Below, in pieces: positions 42,993 through 52,382 of a stretch of 64,000 bases of DNA (positions are counted from its first letter, which is position 1; every line of letters starts with the position of its first letter). Location of the stretch: assembly GCA_964422195.1 (NCBI GenBank), contig CAYRAF010000001.1:5377-69376 (forward strand), given 5' to 3'. The notes beneath the pieces are model-generated. The model was not told the DNA's origin. It searched no databases and saw only the letters and a program-made list of their open reading frames with translations. A program made the position numbers and the translations under genes. Source of the DNA: CALVUP01 sp964422195 (GTDB taxonomy: Bacteria; Bacillota_I; Bacilli_A; RF39; UBA660).

Positions 42993-43333
42993 GGGGATGT
43001 AATGGTTTCGACGGGAATATTTGAGCTTAAGTAGCAAGTCGTAAGTTATACGTTACATACAAATTTAAAATATCTGGAAACAGAAACGAATTAGCTTTCG
43101 CCTAAGTTTAGAAAGCACTACTATACTCTGATATCTACTAAGAGATATAGTGGTTCATTTTTGTAGGTTATACTATTTAAGTGTCTATATTAAATAGCGA
43201 ACTTTTATAGACTAGCTATAATGTTACTTGTTAGTTTGTTTACGTTATAGCAAATCTTTTAAACTAACTAAGCTTGTAGAAGCTTTTGTGTTAATATTTT
43301 CGGACAGCGGTTCAATTCCGCTCATCTCCACCA
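42993..43333 (+). ncRNA. ssrA: transfer-messenger RNA (tmRNA)
   Basis: Full-length tmRNA of 341 bases. The 5' GGGGATG pairs with 3' CATCTCC, followed by the encoded CCA at 43331-43333. The T-arm GGTTCAATTCC (43311-43321) is present. The tag reading frame ends …GGA AAC AGA AAC GAA TTA GCT TTC GCC TAA (stop 43103-43105), giving a tag ending NELAFA. It frees stalled ribosomes with SmpB (encoded at 60641) and marks products for ClpP-type proteases. It has its own promoter and is followed by a hairpin and a T run. Confidence 0.95.
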
Positions 43334-43348
43334 TTGAGATTAATATAC

Positions 43349-43380
43349 GCACACCTTTATTAGATGTGTGTTTTTTTATA
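43349..43380 (+). terminator. ssrA terminator
   Basis: ACACACCT…AGATGTGTGT followed by TTTTTTT. Confidence 0.75.
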
Positions 43381-43452
43381 TAGTTATCTAATAACTTTTA
43401 TTTTATTTTATACTTAAAAAATGTATGTTATAATAAATTAGGATGTGAGAGT

Positions 43453-45249
43453 ATGATAAAAGATAATATCAAAATTATTAAAGATTTTTTTAAGTTAGTA
43501 AAAGGAAGCAAAAAATGGATATTCTTTTTATTCCTAGGTTCAATAATGGCTCATATATCAAGTTTAATTATTCCAATTTTTGCGGCAAACATCATTTATG
43601 AAGTTACAAACGCAAATGCTAATGCTACTTACTTGAATATTTGCTTACTTGCTATTGCTTATGTAGCTTATAATCTATTTTGGTATTTAAACTATGTTTC
43701 TTACTCGTACAATTTTGAATATAGTTATAAAAATTTAAGAGGAAAAATTATGGACAAAGTATTTACTTATGATACAGAATTTTCAGATAAAGTATCTAAG
43801 GGTGCTATTTTAAATACAGTAAATACCGATACCGCTAATCTGTCAGAAATGATAGACAATATTTGTGAGATTATTGTTGTTTTTATAAAATTAATAGTTA
43901 TGCTATTCATATTCTTAAAAACAAACGTTGTTATTGGAATTCTTACTTTACTACTAGAGTATTTATATATAAAATCGTTTGATTATTGCAACGTTCAAAG
44001 CACAAAACACTTACGAAGCCAATTAAAATATAGAGATAAATTAACAGATAATTTATCGCAAATCTTAAATGGCCTTGGAGAAATAAAAACTTTTAATATA
44101 TATAACAAGATGAAAAACAACTTTTATATCATTGCTAATAAATGGTCTAAGCAATATTTAATGAAAAGAAAATATGCTAATATTAGAGAAAGTTTATTAC
44201 CATTTATTATTCATATAGGTAAAATTATGTTATATCTTTTATTAGTTACTTTTGTTTTAAAAGGAAAATTCGAAGTCAATATATTAATTTTACTGATTAG
44301 TTATTTTGAGGAAATTATGTCAGATACAGAAGAAGTAATGGGATATTCTAGACAAATTAGAGAATGGTCTATTTCAATTACCAGAATCAATAATATATTG
44401 AACTATTCTAGTAAAGAACAAATAACATTTGGGATGAATGATAATGATTATATTACTGGATTAGTAGAGTTTAAGAATGTTAACTTTTCTTATAAATCTA
44501 AAAATAAAGGAAATATTAAAAATATTACTTTTAATGCTGAACCTAATAAAATTACTGCTTTAGTCGGACATAGTGGTAGTGGTAAAACAACTATTACAAA
44601 TTTACTACTTCGTAAATATAAAACAGATTCTGGTAACATATTGATCGATAAAGAAAATATTTATGATTATTCTGAAGAAACTTATTCTACTAATGTTGTT
44701 GGCGTAAATCAATCTCCTTTCTTGTTCAATATGAGCATAAAAAAGAATTTAAGCTTAATTGATCCAAATGTAAAAAATCAAATAGAAGCTTGTAAACGTG
44801 TTGGAATCCATGATTACATTATGTCTTTACCTAAAGGATACAATACTATTCTTACTGAAAATGCAGTTAATTTTTCTGGTGGGCAAAGACAATTACTGGC
44901 TATTGCTAGAACATTGCTTTCACAAGCAGAAGTATTAATTTTTGATGAAGTAACTAGTTCTCTTGATACAATATTAGTAGAAAAAATTAAAGATATATTT
45001 GAAAATTTAAAATTAGATCATACAATTATTATTATCACCCATAAAAAAGACGTTATGAAAATTGCTGATCATATAATTGTCTTAAATAAAGGAAAAATTG
45101 TGGGACAGGGAACCCATGAAAAGTTAATGAAAGATAATAAATATTATATTGATTTACAAACTAATAATTATTCAAGTTCACATAAAAAGACATTAGAAAA
45201 AGAGATTGAAGATGATGAAGAAGGTGATGAGGAAGAAGAAGAAAAATAA
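43453..45249 (+). CDS. ABC exporter, fused membrane and ATPase domains
   Basis: A 598-residue half-transporter. An N-terminal six-helix membrane domain (about 18-300) is followed by a complete ATPase domain: Walker A GHSGSGKTT (about 374-382), Q-loop NQSPF, signature NFSGGQRQ, Walker B VLIFDEV and switch histidine ITHKKD. It works as a dimer exporting a lipid, peptide or drug; the substrate is unknown. The C-terminus is an unusual acidic tail of Glu and Asp (about 580-598). It follows ssrA but has its own TATAAT. The cytidine deaminase gene begins 34 bases later. Confidence 0.92.
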   Translation: MIKDNIKIIKDFFKLVKGSKKWIFFLFLGSIMAHISSLIIPIFAANIIYEVTNANANATYLNICLLAIAYVAYNLFWYLNYVSYSYNFEYSYKNLRGKIMDKVFTYDTEFSDKVSKGAILNTVNTDTANLSEMIDNICEIIVVFIKLIVMLFIFLKTNVVIGILTLLLEYLYIKSFDYCNVQSTKHLRSQLKYRDKLTDNLSQILNGLGEIKTFNIYNKMKNNFYIIANKWSKQYLMKRKYANIRESLLPFIIHIGKIMLYLLLVTFVLKGKFEVNILILLISYFEEIMSDTEEVMGYSRQIREWSISITRINNILNYSSKEQITFGMNDNDYITGLVEFKNVNFSYKSKNKGNIKNITFNAEPNKITALVGHSGSGKTTITNLLLRKYKTDSGNILIDKENIYDYSEETYSTNVVGVNQSPFLFNMSIKKNLSLIDPNVKNQIEACKRVGIHDYIMSLPKGYNTILTENAVNFSGGQRQLLAIARTLLSQAEVLIFDEVTSSLDTILVEKIKDIFENLKLDHTIIIITHKKDVMKIADHIIVLNKGKIVGQGTHEKLMKDNKYYIDLQTNNYSSSHKKTLEKEIEDDEEGDEEEEEK

Positions 45250-45283
45250 CAAAAAAAACATTAAAATAAAATGGAGGTATAAA

Positions 45284-45675
45284 ATGTATAAAGAAGATCT
45301 AGAACTTGCAAAGAAAGCAAGACTTAATGCTCATTCACCATATAGTAACTTTCAAGTAGGAGCAGCACTTAGAACTAAAAATGGAAAATTGTATACAGGA
45401 TGTAATATTGAGAATCATGGTATACAAGGAATATGTGCAGAACGTACAGCATTTGCAAAAGCTATTTCTGAAGGTGAAAAAGATTTTGAATGTATAACGG
45501 TTGTTGGAGCTTTGAAAAACACAGAGCCTCAGAAGAATGTATGCCTTGTGGATATTGTAGACAATTTATGAGTGAATTTGTTGATAAAGATTTTAAAATT
45601 TATGTTGCTAATGAAAACAATGATATAAAAGAATATTCAATATCAGATTTATTACCACACAGTTTTGATTTTTAA
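45284..45675 (+). pseudogene. cdd: cytidine deaminase, frameshifted
   Basis: The ATG at 45284 has a GGAGG site and opens a typical tetrameric cytidine deaminase, including the first zinc motif CAERTA. At about 45527-45533 (…CCTCAGAAGAATG…) the frame is lost and a stop follows at 45569-45571. The second zinc motif PCGYCRQF and the C-terminus continue in the next frame up to 45675. Adding one base restores a protein of 130 residues, the normal size. As read, the gene makes a protein without two of its zinc ligands, so it is inactive unless this is an assembly error. The enzyme would convert cytidine to uridine. Confidence 0.88.
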
Positions 45676-45706
45676 TAAAAAGAACAAACTACTTTGTTCT
45701 TTTACT
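45676..45706. terminator. bidirectional terminator, cdd / dinB
   Basis: AAAAGAACAAA-CTA-CTTTGTTCTTTT between the two convergent genes. Confidence 0.8.
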
Positions 45707-46906
45707 TTTATCTATTTTACTTGAAAGTAGGCTAGCTGGAATAATAGAATCAAATCCATACTTATCTTTGATTTTATCTAAAGCTACGTCTACCTTTTTT
45801 TTATTAATATCTTCTTCCTTTTCAAATAAACTTACTTGGTAAGAAGAATCTTCTACTAAATCAGCAAGTCTTATTCCAATATTTCTAATATAATCTTTTT
45901 TCCAAGTTTTTTGGAATAATGCAAATGCTGTTTCATAAATAACCTTAGTTTCATTAGTAGCATTTCTTAACTTAGTTTGATGTGAATAATCAAAAAAATC
46001 TTTATTTCGAAGTGTAATAGCAATAGTTTTGGCATACCCTTTTTGTTTCCTTAAAGTTCTTCCTACTTCTTCTGCTTCTTGTAATAATACCTTTTTTATA
46101 AATTCGATATCCACAGTATCTGTTGATAACGTTTTAGAAACACTAATATTTTTATTTTTACTTTGGTATTTTCCATTTCCAACTTTACTATCATCTATTC
46201 CATTTGCATGCCTTATCATAACAATGGCATTATTTTTAAAATGTTTTTCCAGTTTTTTAACATCAGCATGAGCAAGATCATAAATAGTTTTAATACCAAG
46301 TTCATTTAACTTTTTTGTTGAACTCTTCCCCACCATAAATAACTCACCAACAGGAAGTGGCCACATTTTATTTTCAATTTCTTCTTTATATAATGTATGT
46401 ACTTTATTTGGTTTTTCAAAGTCACTTGCCATTTTTGCACATAATTTGTTATTTCCTATTCCGATATTGACAGTAAATCCAAAGTTTTTTTCTATATAAT
46501 CTTTTATCTGATAAGCAAGTTTTTCTAAGTCTTTATAAATATATTTAGTATTACTCATATCTAAAAAACACTCATCTATAGAAAATATTTCCATATTAGG
46601 TGAAAAATCACTTAAATAATTAAACAATTTATAACTCATTTTACTGTATAGTTTATAATTAGGGGGATATATTTCTAAGTTTTTACATTTCTTTTTAGCC
46701 ATATATATTGTTTCTGCAGTTTTAATACCATACTTTTTAGCAACAGGACTTTTAGCAAGTACAATACCATGTCTTTTGTCTTCATCTCCACCAATAATAG
46801 AAGGTACTTTTCTTATATCTTTTTTATAACCTTTATTTAAAAGATCTACTGCAGTCCATGATAAAAAAGCATTATTAACATCAATATGAAATATAACTCT
46901 ATCCAT
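45689..46906 (-). CDS. dinB: Y-family DNA polymerase IV
   Basis: A 405-residue translesion polymerase. Catalytic acids are in FHIDVNNAF (near 8) and SIDECFLD (near 105); a helix-hairpin-helix segment lies around 170-200 and the little-finger domain is C-terminal. SLFEKE in the tail resembles a sliding-clamp-binding peptide (QVSLFEKE, near 367). The family bypasses damaged bases at the cost of fidelity. It lies 14 bases after the BRO-domain gene, so the two may be co-transcribed and share SOS-like control, although no LexA box was identified. Confidence 0.92.
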   Translation of the reverse strand: MDRVIFHIDVNNAFLSWTAVDLLNKGYKKDIRKVPSIIGGDEDKRHGIVLAKSPVAKKYGIKTAETIYMAKKKCKNLEIYPPNYKLYSKMSYKLFNYLSDFSPNMEIFSIDECFLDMSNTKYIYKDLEKLAYQIKDYIEKNFGFTVNIGIGNNKLCAKMASDFEKPNKVHTLYKEEIENKMWPLPVGELFMVGKSSTKKLNELGIKTIYDLAHADVKKLEKHFKNNAIVMIRHANGIDDSKVGNGKYQSKNKNISVSKTLSTDTVDIEFIKKVLLQEAEEVGRTLRKQKGYAKTIAITLRNKDFFDYSHQTKLRNATNETKVIYETAFALFQKTWKKDYIRNIGIRLADLVEDSSYQVSLFEKEEDINKKKVDVALDKIKDKYGFDSIIPASLLSSKIDKSKRTK

Positions 46907-46920
46907 AGCATCACCTACTA

Positions 46921-47775
46921 TTAATTATTAACTTCTATTTGTTTTTCATCTACATATTCATAATTTAACCTATTATCTTTATTCACAATACTTTCTCCTA
47001 AACTTTTTTCTATATCGTCTCTAGCAACTTTTGCAGCATGTCCACCAAGTTTAGCAACTTTTTTATTTGCATTAAGTCCTTGTGGTTTTTGTTTTTTTGC
47101 CAGTCTTTTAGTAACTTCTTCTCCCAAGTTTGCAAGAGTAACTTCCAAACTATCCATATTATCTCTTAAAGACTCTTTGCGAAGCCCTTTATATTGTTTA
47201 TATTCTTGTGCTGTCATCCCAGACCATTCTTTATATATTTCATTAGTTAATATAGCATACTCTTTTTCCTCAGTTATTCCTCCATCTTTCCAAGTATCAG
47301 TTAATGATTTTCTATCTTGTATACCCTTTATACGTTTTGCAATCCAGTATTCATCATAACCTTTAGCTCTATATGTATCAATTGCTCTTTGTACTGTAAT
47401 TGATGGATCAAAAACCTCATCTATTCTTTCTTTTCCTAAATGTGCAAGCCACTGTTTTATGGGTTCAGCATTTTTACTAGGAACCGCTTCAATAATTCTA
47501 AACATTCCTTCTATATCAACTACATCTGTCATACTATATTTACCATCTATAGATTTTAATTTAAAATAGTTAAAATTTGTAAAGGTTTCATTTCCTTCAT
47601 CTTTAAGTCTCTTTTTTAAGACCCTCCAATAAGTCTGAACATTTTTACTATCAGTCAAGACTCTTACTATATCTACGACACTGATATAATATTTTTCTTC
47701 ATCCTTATTCCATACTGTTCTTATTGTTTCATTATTAAATATTTTGTTAATTAAATACATCTTATTTTGATTCAT
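46921..47775 (-). CDS. BRO-N domain (phage antirepressor-like) protein
   Basis: A 284-residue protein whose first 110 residues form a BRO-N domain (TIRTVWNKDEEKYYISVVDIVRVLTDS…WRVLKKRLKDEG…). BRO-N is a DNA-binding domain typical of phage antirepressors and DinD-like proteins. The C-terminal half (about 120-260) is the helical region common to chromosomal relatives (ITEEKEYAILTNEIYKEWSGMTAQEYKQYKGLRKESLRDNM). It is followed 14 bases later by dinB, which fits a DNA-damage or phage link. The promoter is flanked by repeated ACAAA(A)TTGTA elements. Confidence 0.75.
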   Translation of the reverse strand: MNQNKMYLINKIFNNETIRTVWNKDEEKYYISVVDIVRVLTDSKNVQTYWRVLKKRLKDEGNETFTNFNYFKLKSIDGKYSMTDVVDIEGMFRIIEAVPSKNAEPIKQWLAHLGKERIDEVFDPSITVQRAIDTYRAKGYDEYWIAKRIKGIQDRKSLTDTWKDGGITEEKEYAILTNEIYKEWSGMTAQEYKQYKGLRKESLRDNMDSLEVTLANLGEEVTKRLAKKQKPQGLNANKKVAKLGGHAAKVARDDIEKSLGESIVNKDNRLNYEYVDEKQIEVNN

Positions 47776-47818
47776 TTTTTTCTCCCCTGATATTTTATTT
47801 TTTACTACTTATAATTAA

Positions 47819-47866
47819 ATTTTATATTAACAAATTGTAAAAGTCAATACAAAATTGTACATTTGT
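47819..47866 (-). promoter_or_regulatory. promoter with repeated operator-like elements, BRO gene
   Basis: Minus strand -35 TTGACT (47847-47842), 17 bases, -10 TAAAAT (47824-47819). ACAAATTGTA (47830-47839) and ACAAAATTGTA (47850-47860) flank the -35 box; each is an imperfect palindrome. Confidence 0.5.
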
Positions 47867-47879
47867 TCTATTTTTTTGT

Positions 47880-47912
47880 AAAGAAAAAGCAACATTTTTA
47901 GCTGCTTCAATT
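47880..47912 (-). terminator. terminator of gpmI
   Basis: AAGCAAC…GCTGCTT-type stem with A/T runs between gpmI and the BRO promoter. Confidence 0.55.
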
Positions 47913-47915
47913 TTA

Positions 47916-49433
47916 TTATATAATTAAACTTTTACCAGTCATCTCCTCTGGTATTTCCATATTCATAAGAGTTAGCATTGTTGGTGCAATATCAGCAAGT
48001 TTACCATCTTTTAATTCTATTCCTTCTTTAGTAATGATACATGGTACTGGGTTTGTAGTATGCGTAGTTACAGGTCTTTTTTCTTTATCCCACATAATAT
48101 CACAGTTTCCATGATCAGCAATAATAATTAAAACACCACCAAGTTCATTAACCTTATTATATATTTTATCTAAACATTTATCCATATGTTCAACCGCTTC
48201 TTTAGCAGCTTCATAAACACCGGTATGTCCAACCATATCACCATTCGCAAGATTCATAATAGTAACATCATAATTACCTACTTCCCTTAAGAATGCATCT
48301 GTAACTTCATATACACTCATTTCTGGTTTTAAATCATACGTAGCTACTTTAGGTGAAGGAATAAGTATCTTCTTCATATCATCATATTCTATTTCTTTTC
48401 CCCCATCAAAGAAGAATGTAACATGTGGATATTTTTCTGTTTCTGCAACCCTAAGTTGACTTAATCCATTGTTATGTAAATAATCAACCATAATATTTTT
48501 CATATCCAAATCATCAAAGGCATGAGGACAAGTTACTGTTTCCGTAACTGGATACATTGTCATAACTTTCAGATTATTAAAATGTTTAACCTTTATTCCT
48601 TTTTCACTAGCATCTTTTTCATAGGCATCAGGATTACTAAATAAAGTAAACATTTCTCTTAATCTATCTTTTCTAAAATTAAAAGCTATTATTCCATCAT
48701 TATCATTTAATGGATTAGAATCAATTATACCAGGAATAACAAACTCATCAAACTTGCCGTTTTTATAATTGTCATCAACTAATTCTTTATATGTATTATA
48801 TTTTGGGCCATCTCCATATACTATTGCATCATATGAAAGTTTTAATCTATCAAAATTGTTATCCCTATCCATTCCATAATATCTTCCAGATATTGTATTT
48901 ATCTTTCCAATTCCTATCTCATTCATTTTATCATTTAATTTATCTAAATAAGTTAAAGCACTTTTTTCATAAGTATCTCTTCCATCAAGGCAAATATCAA
49001 AGTATACGTTATTAACCCCTTCTGCTTTACAAATATCTAAAAGAGCCAACGCATGATCTATATGTGAATGAACTCCACCATCAGATAATAAACCAAATAA
49101 ATGTAAATTACTATTATTGCTTTTTACATGATTAAGTACATCTAATATTTCTTTGTTTTTATATAAATCTTTACTTTCTATTGCCCCTGTTATTGCCTCA
49201 AGTGGTTGAAGAGCAATTCTTCCTGATCCTAAATTCATATGCCCTACTTCACTTGTTCCCATTTGACCTTCTGGAAGTCCTACAGCTGGACCACTTGCTT
49301 GAAGTATGGAATGAGGATACTTATCCATTAACATATCGAGTGTAGGAGTATCTGCATTTTTAAAAGCATTACCATCACTATCTTCTCTTACTCCACATCC
49401 ATCTAATATACATAATACTAACGGTTTTTTCAT
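47916..49433 (-). CDS. gpmI: 2,3-bisphosphoglycerate-independent phosphoglycerate mutase
   Basis: A 505-residue manganese-dependent mutase of the alkaline phosphatase superfamily, interconverting 3- and 2-phosphoglycerate. The metal site begins with LCILDGCGVRE (D11), the phospho-acceptor serine is in GQMGTSEVGHMNLGSGR (about 57-73), and metal ligands follow in FNFRKDR, NLANGDMVGHTG and IADHGNCD. It is 12 bases after the AAA/DUF4143 gene, so it may be read through from there. Confidence 0.97.
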   Translation of the reverse strand: MKKPLVLCILDGCGVREDSDGNAFKNADTPTLDMLMDKYPHSILQASGPAVGLPEGQMGTSEVGHMNLGSGRIALQPLEAITGAIESKDLYKNKEILDVLNHVKSNNSNLHLFGLLSDGGVHSHIDHALALLDICKAEGVNNVYFDICLDGRDTYEKSALTYLDKLNDKMNEIGIGKINTISGRYYGMDRDNNFDRLKLSYDAIVYGDGPKYNTYKELVDDNYKNGKFDEFVIPGIIDSNPLNDNDGIIAFNFRKDRLREMFTLFSNPDAYEKDASEKGIKVKHFNNLKVMTMYPVTETVTCPHAFDDLDMKNIMVDYLHNNGLSQLRVAETEKYPHVTFFFDGGKEIEYDDMKKILIPSPKVATYDLKPEMSVYEVTDAFLREVGNYDVTIMNLANGDMVGHTGVYEAAKEAVEHMDKCLDKIYNKVNELGGVLIIIADHGNCDIMWDKEKRPVTTHTTNPVPCIITKEGIELKDGKLADIAPTMLTLMNMEIPEEMTGKSLII

Positions 49434-49445
49434 AAATATCCCTCC

Positions 49446-50714
49446 TTAATTTCCTAAACAAAATGTTGCATATACTGGTACATATTTAATATTCTTTTTC
49501 TTACTAAAATTATCTTCAGTAATTCTTATTGCTTCTAGTACTGTATACTTTCTCATAAATATTCCTAAAGACTTAGATTTAGATAAATCTTTATTAACAA
49601 GTTCTATAGGCACAATTCCTCCAACTTTATTTTGAATTACAAAGCTAAGGCCACTTTTTCCCTCAGATTGATAATAGAATACATTCATATTTTGACGAGA
49701 TAAAGAAATAGCTACACTGTTTTCATAAAGCAAGTTTTTTAACTTTTGATCAGTTAAAAATCTCATTCTAGAAACATTTAAACTATTAAATAAAATTCCG
49801 GTATCGTTAAAATACAATTTAAAACTATCTTTATCCTTACAACTTGTAAGTGGAGACTTTGCTTCACTAATTCTATGTATTTTATATAAAAAGTTATTTA
49901 CACTTAAAAAGTTAATGCTTGATTCATACTCTTTTGCTCTACTTCCAGTACCCATAAGTCCATACTGAAATTTTCTATTTTCTTTTTGTAATTGATAAAC
50001 TGCACTATTCATAACTTCTACACTTCTAGGTGTATCTATTAAGTTTTTCATACGATAAAAGTCTTTATAATAAGTATCCCTAATCTTACTTTGAATAGTT
50101 TTTATTGTTAATACATCTGCGCCATTTATACTAGCTTCTACTACTTCAGGAAGACCACCTGTCATAACAAACTCATTAAATAAGTCTAAAGCTACACTAT
50201 GAAAAGGCATTGGCTTATTATTCTTAAAAGACTCTTTTATAAAATCTATTAATTGTTTTTGATCTCTAGCAATCAAATATTCCTCAAAATCCATCGGAAA
50301 CATTTGTTTAAACTGTAATTCCTCGCCCTTAAATCTAACAAGATTTGCTTTTAATGATGTAATCATAATAATATGATATTCAGATGTAGGCATACCAAAC
50401 TTCTTAATACCTTTTACAATATCACTATTATTAACATTATCTATTACAATCAAAGTATCTTCTTTCTTTATTTCCTCACCAGAAAGTAATGATAAATTAA
50501 ATATTATTTTTTCTGGAGTATTCTCTGTTTTAAATATTTTAATTAAATCATTGTAATTTTCACTATTAAAATAAGCAATATTCTTATAATTAGTTCTTCC
50601 AAATTCTAATACACTATATGTTTTGCCTATCTGTTTTGTACCATATATAAGTAAAGGTTTTCTAGAATCATCCTTTCTCCACCTTTGCAAAAAAACATTA
50701 ATTTTTCGTTCCAT
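49446..50714 (-). CDS. AAA-type ATPase with DUF4143 domain
   Basis: A 422-residue protein of the AAA_14/DUF4143 family. The P-loop is LLIYGTKQIGKTYSVLEF (about 21-38), the Walker B-like DTLIVIDNV lies near 85-93, and the DUF4143 domain in the C-terminal half has the typical MTGGLPEVV (about 187-195) and LYFNDTGI. These ATPases are common, often multi-copy, and of unknown biological role. The promoter is strong: TTGACT, 17 bases, TATACT (50776-50748, minus strand), with an AGGAGG site. gpmI follows at once. Confidence 0.85.
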   Translation of the reverse strand: MERKINVFLQRWRKDDSRKPLLIYGTKQIGKTYSVLEFGRTNYKNIAYFNSENYNDLIKIFKTENTPEKIIFNLSLLSGEEIKKEDTLIVIDNVNNSDIVKGIKKFGMPTSEYHIIMITSLKANLVRFKGEELQFKQMFPMDFEEYLIARDQKQLIDFIKESFKNNKPMPFHSVALDLFNEFVMTGGLPEVVEASINGADVLTIKTIQSKIRDTYYKDFYRMKNLIDTPRSVEVMNSAVYQLQKENRKFQYGLMGTGSRAKEYESSINFLSVNNFLYKIHRISEAKSPLTSCKDKDSFKLYFNDTGILFNSLNVSRMRFLTDQKLKNLLYENSVAISLSRQNMNVFYYQSEGKSGLSFVIQNKVGGIVPIELVNKDLSKSKSLGIFMRKYTVLEAIRITEDNFSKKKNIKYVPVYATFCLGN

Positions 50715-50781
50715 AATATGTATCCTCCTTACTATAATCCTAATTTAAGTATACATTTTTACTAACACAAAGTCAATCATT

Positions 50782-50808
50782 CGTAAAAAAAAGACTATAT
50801 CTTAGTCT
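50782..50808 (-). terminator. terminator of spo0A
   Basis: AAGACTA / TAGTCTT with a T run on the minus strand, over the stop codon. Confidence 0.7.
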
Positions 50809-51568
50809 TATGAAATTCTAATCTTAAGTTATCTGCGACTGTGACAATGAATTCACTATTAGTTGGTTTTGCTTTATCTATATCAACACTGTAACCAAAA
50901 ATATCTTCCATCAAATCCCAGTTACCCCTATTCCAACTAACTTCAATCGCATGCCTAATTGCTCTTTCTACTCTAGATACTGTTGTATCAAATTTATCAG
51001 CAATTCTAGGATATAAATCTTTAGTAATTCTTCCTGTTAATTCTGGATTGTCATATATCATAGATATACCTTCTCTAATATATTGATACCCCTTAATATG
51101 TGAAGGTACTCCAAGTTCATGTAATATCTTTGTAATAGATATTTCCAAATTATTATGATAAACATCTATTGAGCTTTTACTATAATTATTGTTTCCCATA
51201 CATTCTATTATACGTTTTTCTAAATCTGCAAGTTCAAAAGGTTTTAATATAAAGTAATCAATACCAAACTCTGATACCCTTCTTATCATAGCTTGAGTAT
51301 TATAAGATGTAAGAATAATTACCTTTTTGCTTATTCCCTCTTTTACCATACTTTCTAATACTTCTACTCCATCTTTTTTAGGCATAATCAAATCTAGTAA
51401 AATTAAATCATAATCATTTTGTTGCTCTCTAATTATCTTTAATCCTTCCTCACCGTTTTCTGCCTGTAATACTACTTTTATATTAGCGTGATCATTAAAA
51501 TACTCCTTGATCATTTCTATTAGTTCTATATTATCATCAATCATTAGAACCCTTATGTTTTCTTTCAT
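50795..51568 (-). CDS. spo0A: sporulation response regulator Spo0A
   Basis: Master switch of sporulation, a 257-residue two-domain response regulator. The receiver has the acidic pair D11/D12, phosphorylation site D59 ([12 protein letters not shown]) and the switch lysine in ILKPF. The C-terminal DNA-binding domain is diagnostic: [17 protein letters not shown], and [19 protein letters not shown] for the recognition helix. The ATG at 51568 follows AAGGAGATATA. A canonical 0A box, TGTCGAA, lies upstream at 51649-51655, which suggests autoregulation. Its presence suggests that the organism, or its recent ancestor, can form spores. Confidence 0.95.
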   Translation of the reverse strand: MKENIRVLMIDDNIELIEMIKEYFNDHANIKVVLQAENGEEGLKIIREQQNDYDLILLDLIMPKKDGVEVLESMVKEGISKKVIILTSYNTQAMIRRVSEFGIDYFILKPFELADLEKRIIECMGNNNYSKSSIDVYHNNLEISITKILHELGVPSHIKGYQYIREGISMIYDNPELTGRITKDLYPRIADKFDTTVSRVERAIRHAIEVSWNRGNWDLMEDIFGYSVDIDKAKPTNSEFIVTVADNLRLEFHKTKI

Positions 51569-51599
51569 TATATCTCCTTTCTTACTACCACGCATATAC

Positions 51600-51655
51600 A
51601 TTATATAATAAATTTCTACATAAAAAAAGAGCTAATAATAGCTACTTTTGTCGAA
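51600..51655 (-). promoter_or_regulatory. spo0A promoter with upstream 0A box
   Basis: Minus strand -10 TATAAT (51605-51600). The 0A box TGTCGAA is read on the plus strand at 51649-51655, about 59 bases before the likely transcription start. Confidence 0.55.
51628..51648 (-). terminator. terminator of tpiA
   Basis: AGCTA-ATAA-TAGCT followed on the minus strand by CTTTTTTT. Confidence 0.6.
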
Positions 51656-51665
51656 AAACATAATT

Positions 51666-52382
51666 TTACATTTTTGTTATTAATTCTTGTAGTTTATTTA
51701 AATCTAAGCTTATACTTCCAAGTAAATAACCATCTAATCCTTTTATTCTATTTATTCTTTCAATATTACTATTATTAACACTTCCACCATATAAAACTCT
51801 AATTTTAACTTTAAAGTTTTTATATATTAAATCCTTTATATATAATATAATTTCTTCTATTTCATTAGAAGAAGGAGTTTTACCACTACCAACCGCCCAT
51901 ACAGGTTCATAAGCAATAATTATATTAGATATATCCTTAGAATTTATCTTACTTAAAGATTCTTTTAGTTGTTGACTGATTACTTCTTTAGTTGTATTAG
52001 TACTTTTTTCAATCATAGTTTCTCCTACACATAGTATAGGCTTTATTTTATTTAAAAGTAATAATCTAATCTTTTTATTTATATCTTGATCATTTTCATT
52101 AAAATTCTTTTTTCGTTCACTATGACCAACTAAAGAATATTTAACTCCTAAAGATTTAAGTTGTAAAGCTGAAACTTCACCAGTGTATGCGCCATCTTTA
52201 TTAGAAGATGAATTTTGACTTCCTACAATAAATCCATTATCTATAAAATTTGTTAAATATATATCGCTAGGGCAAACCACTAGTTTATTACCATTAATAT
52301 CTATATTAGTTAGATCAACAATATACTTTTTAATATTCTTATATTCTAAATTCATTTTATGATTTAAAATAAGATACTTCAT
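51666..52382 (-). CDS. tpiA: triosephosphate isomerase
   Basis: A 238-residue TIM-barrel enzyme interconverting dihydroxyacetone phosphate and glyceraldehyde 3-phosphate. All catalytic residues are present: N7 and K9 (ILNHKM), H87 (VGHSERK) and E159 (AYEPVWAVGSGKTP); phosphate binding is by LYGGSVNNSN. It is slightly shorter than the usual 250. It overlaps the glycosyltransferase gene by ATGA, so its translation is coupled to a membrane glycolipid operon. Confidence 0.96.
   Translation of the reverse strand: MKYLILNHKMNLEYKNIKKYIVDLTNIDINGNKLVVCPSDIYLTNFIDNGFIVGSQNSSSNKDGAYTGEVSALQLKSLGVKYSLVGHSERKKNFNENDQDINKKIRLLLLNKIKPILCVGETMIEKSTNTTKEVISQQLKESLSKINSKDISNIIIAYEPVWAVGSGKTPSSNEIEEIILYIKDLIYKNFKVKIRVLYGGSVNNSNIERINRIKGLDGYLLGSISLDLNKLQELITKM

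Noticed and set aside
45490..45675. Separate small gene after the cytidine deaminase start
   Set aside because: It carries PCGYCRQF, the second half of cytidine deaminase, in the shifted frame; it is one broken gene.
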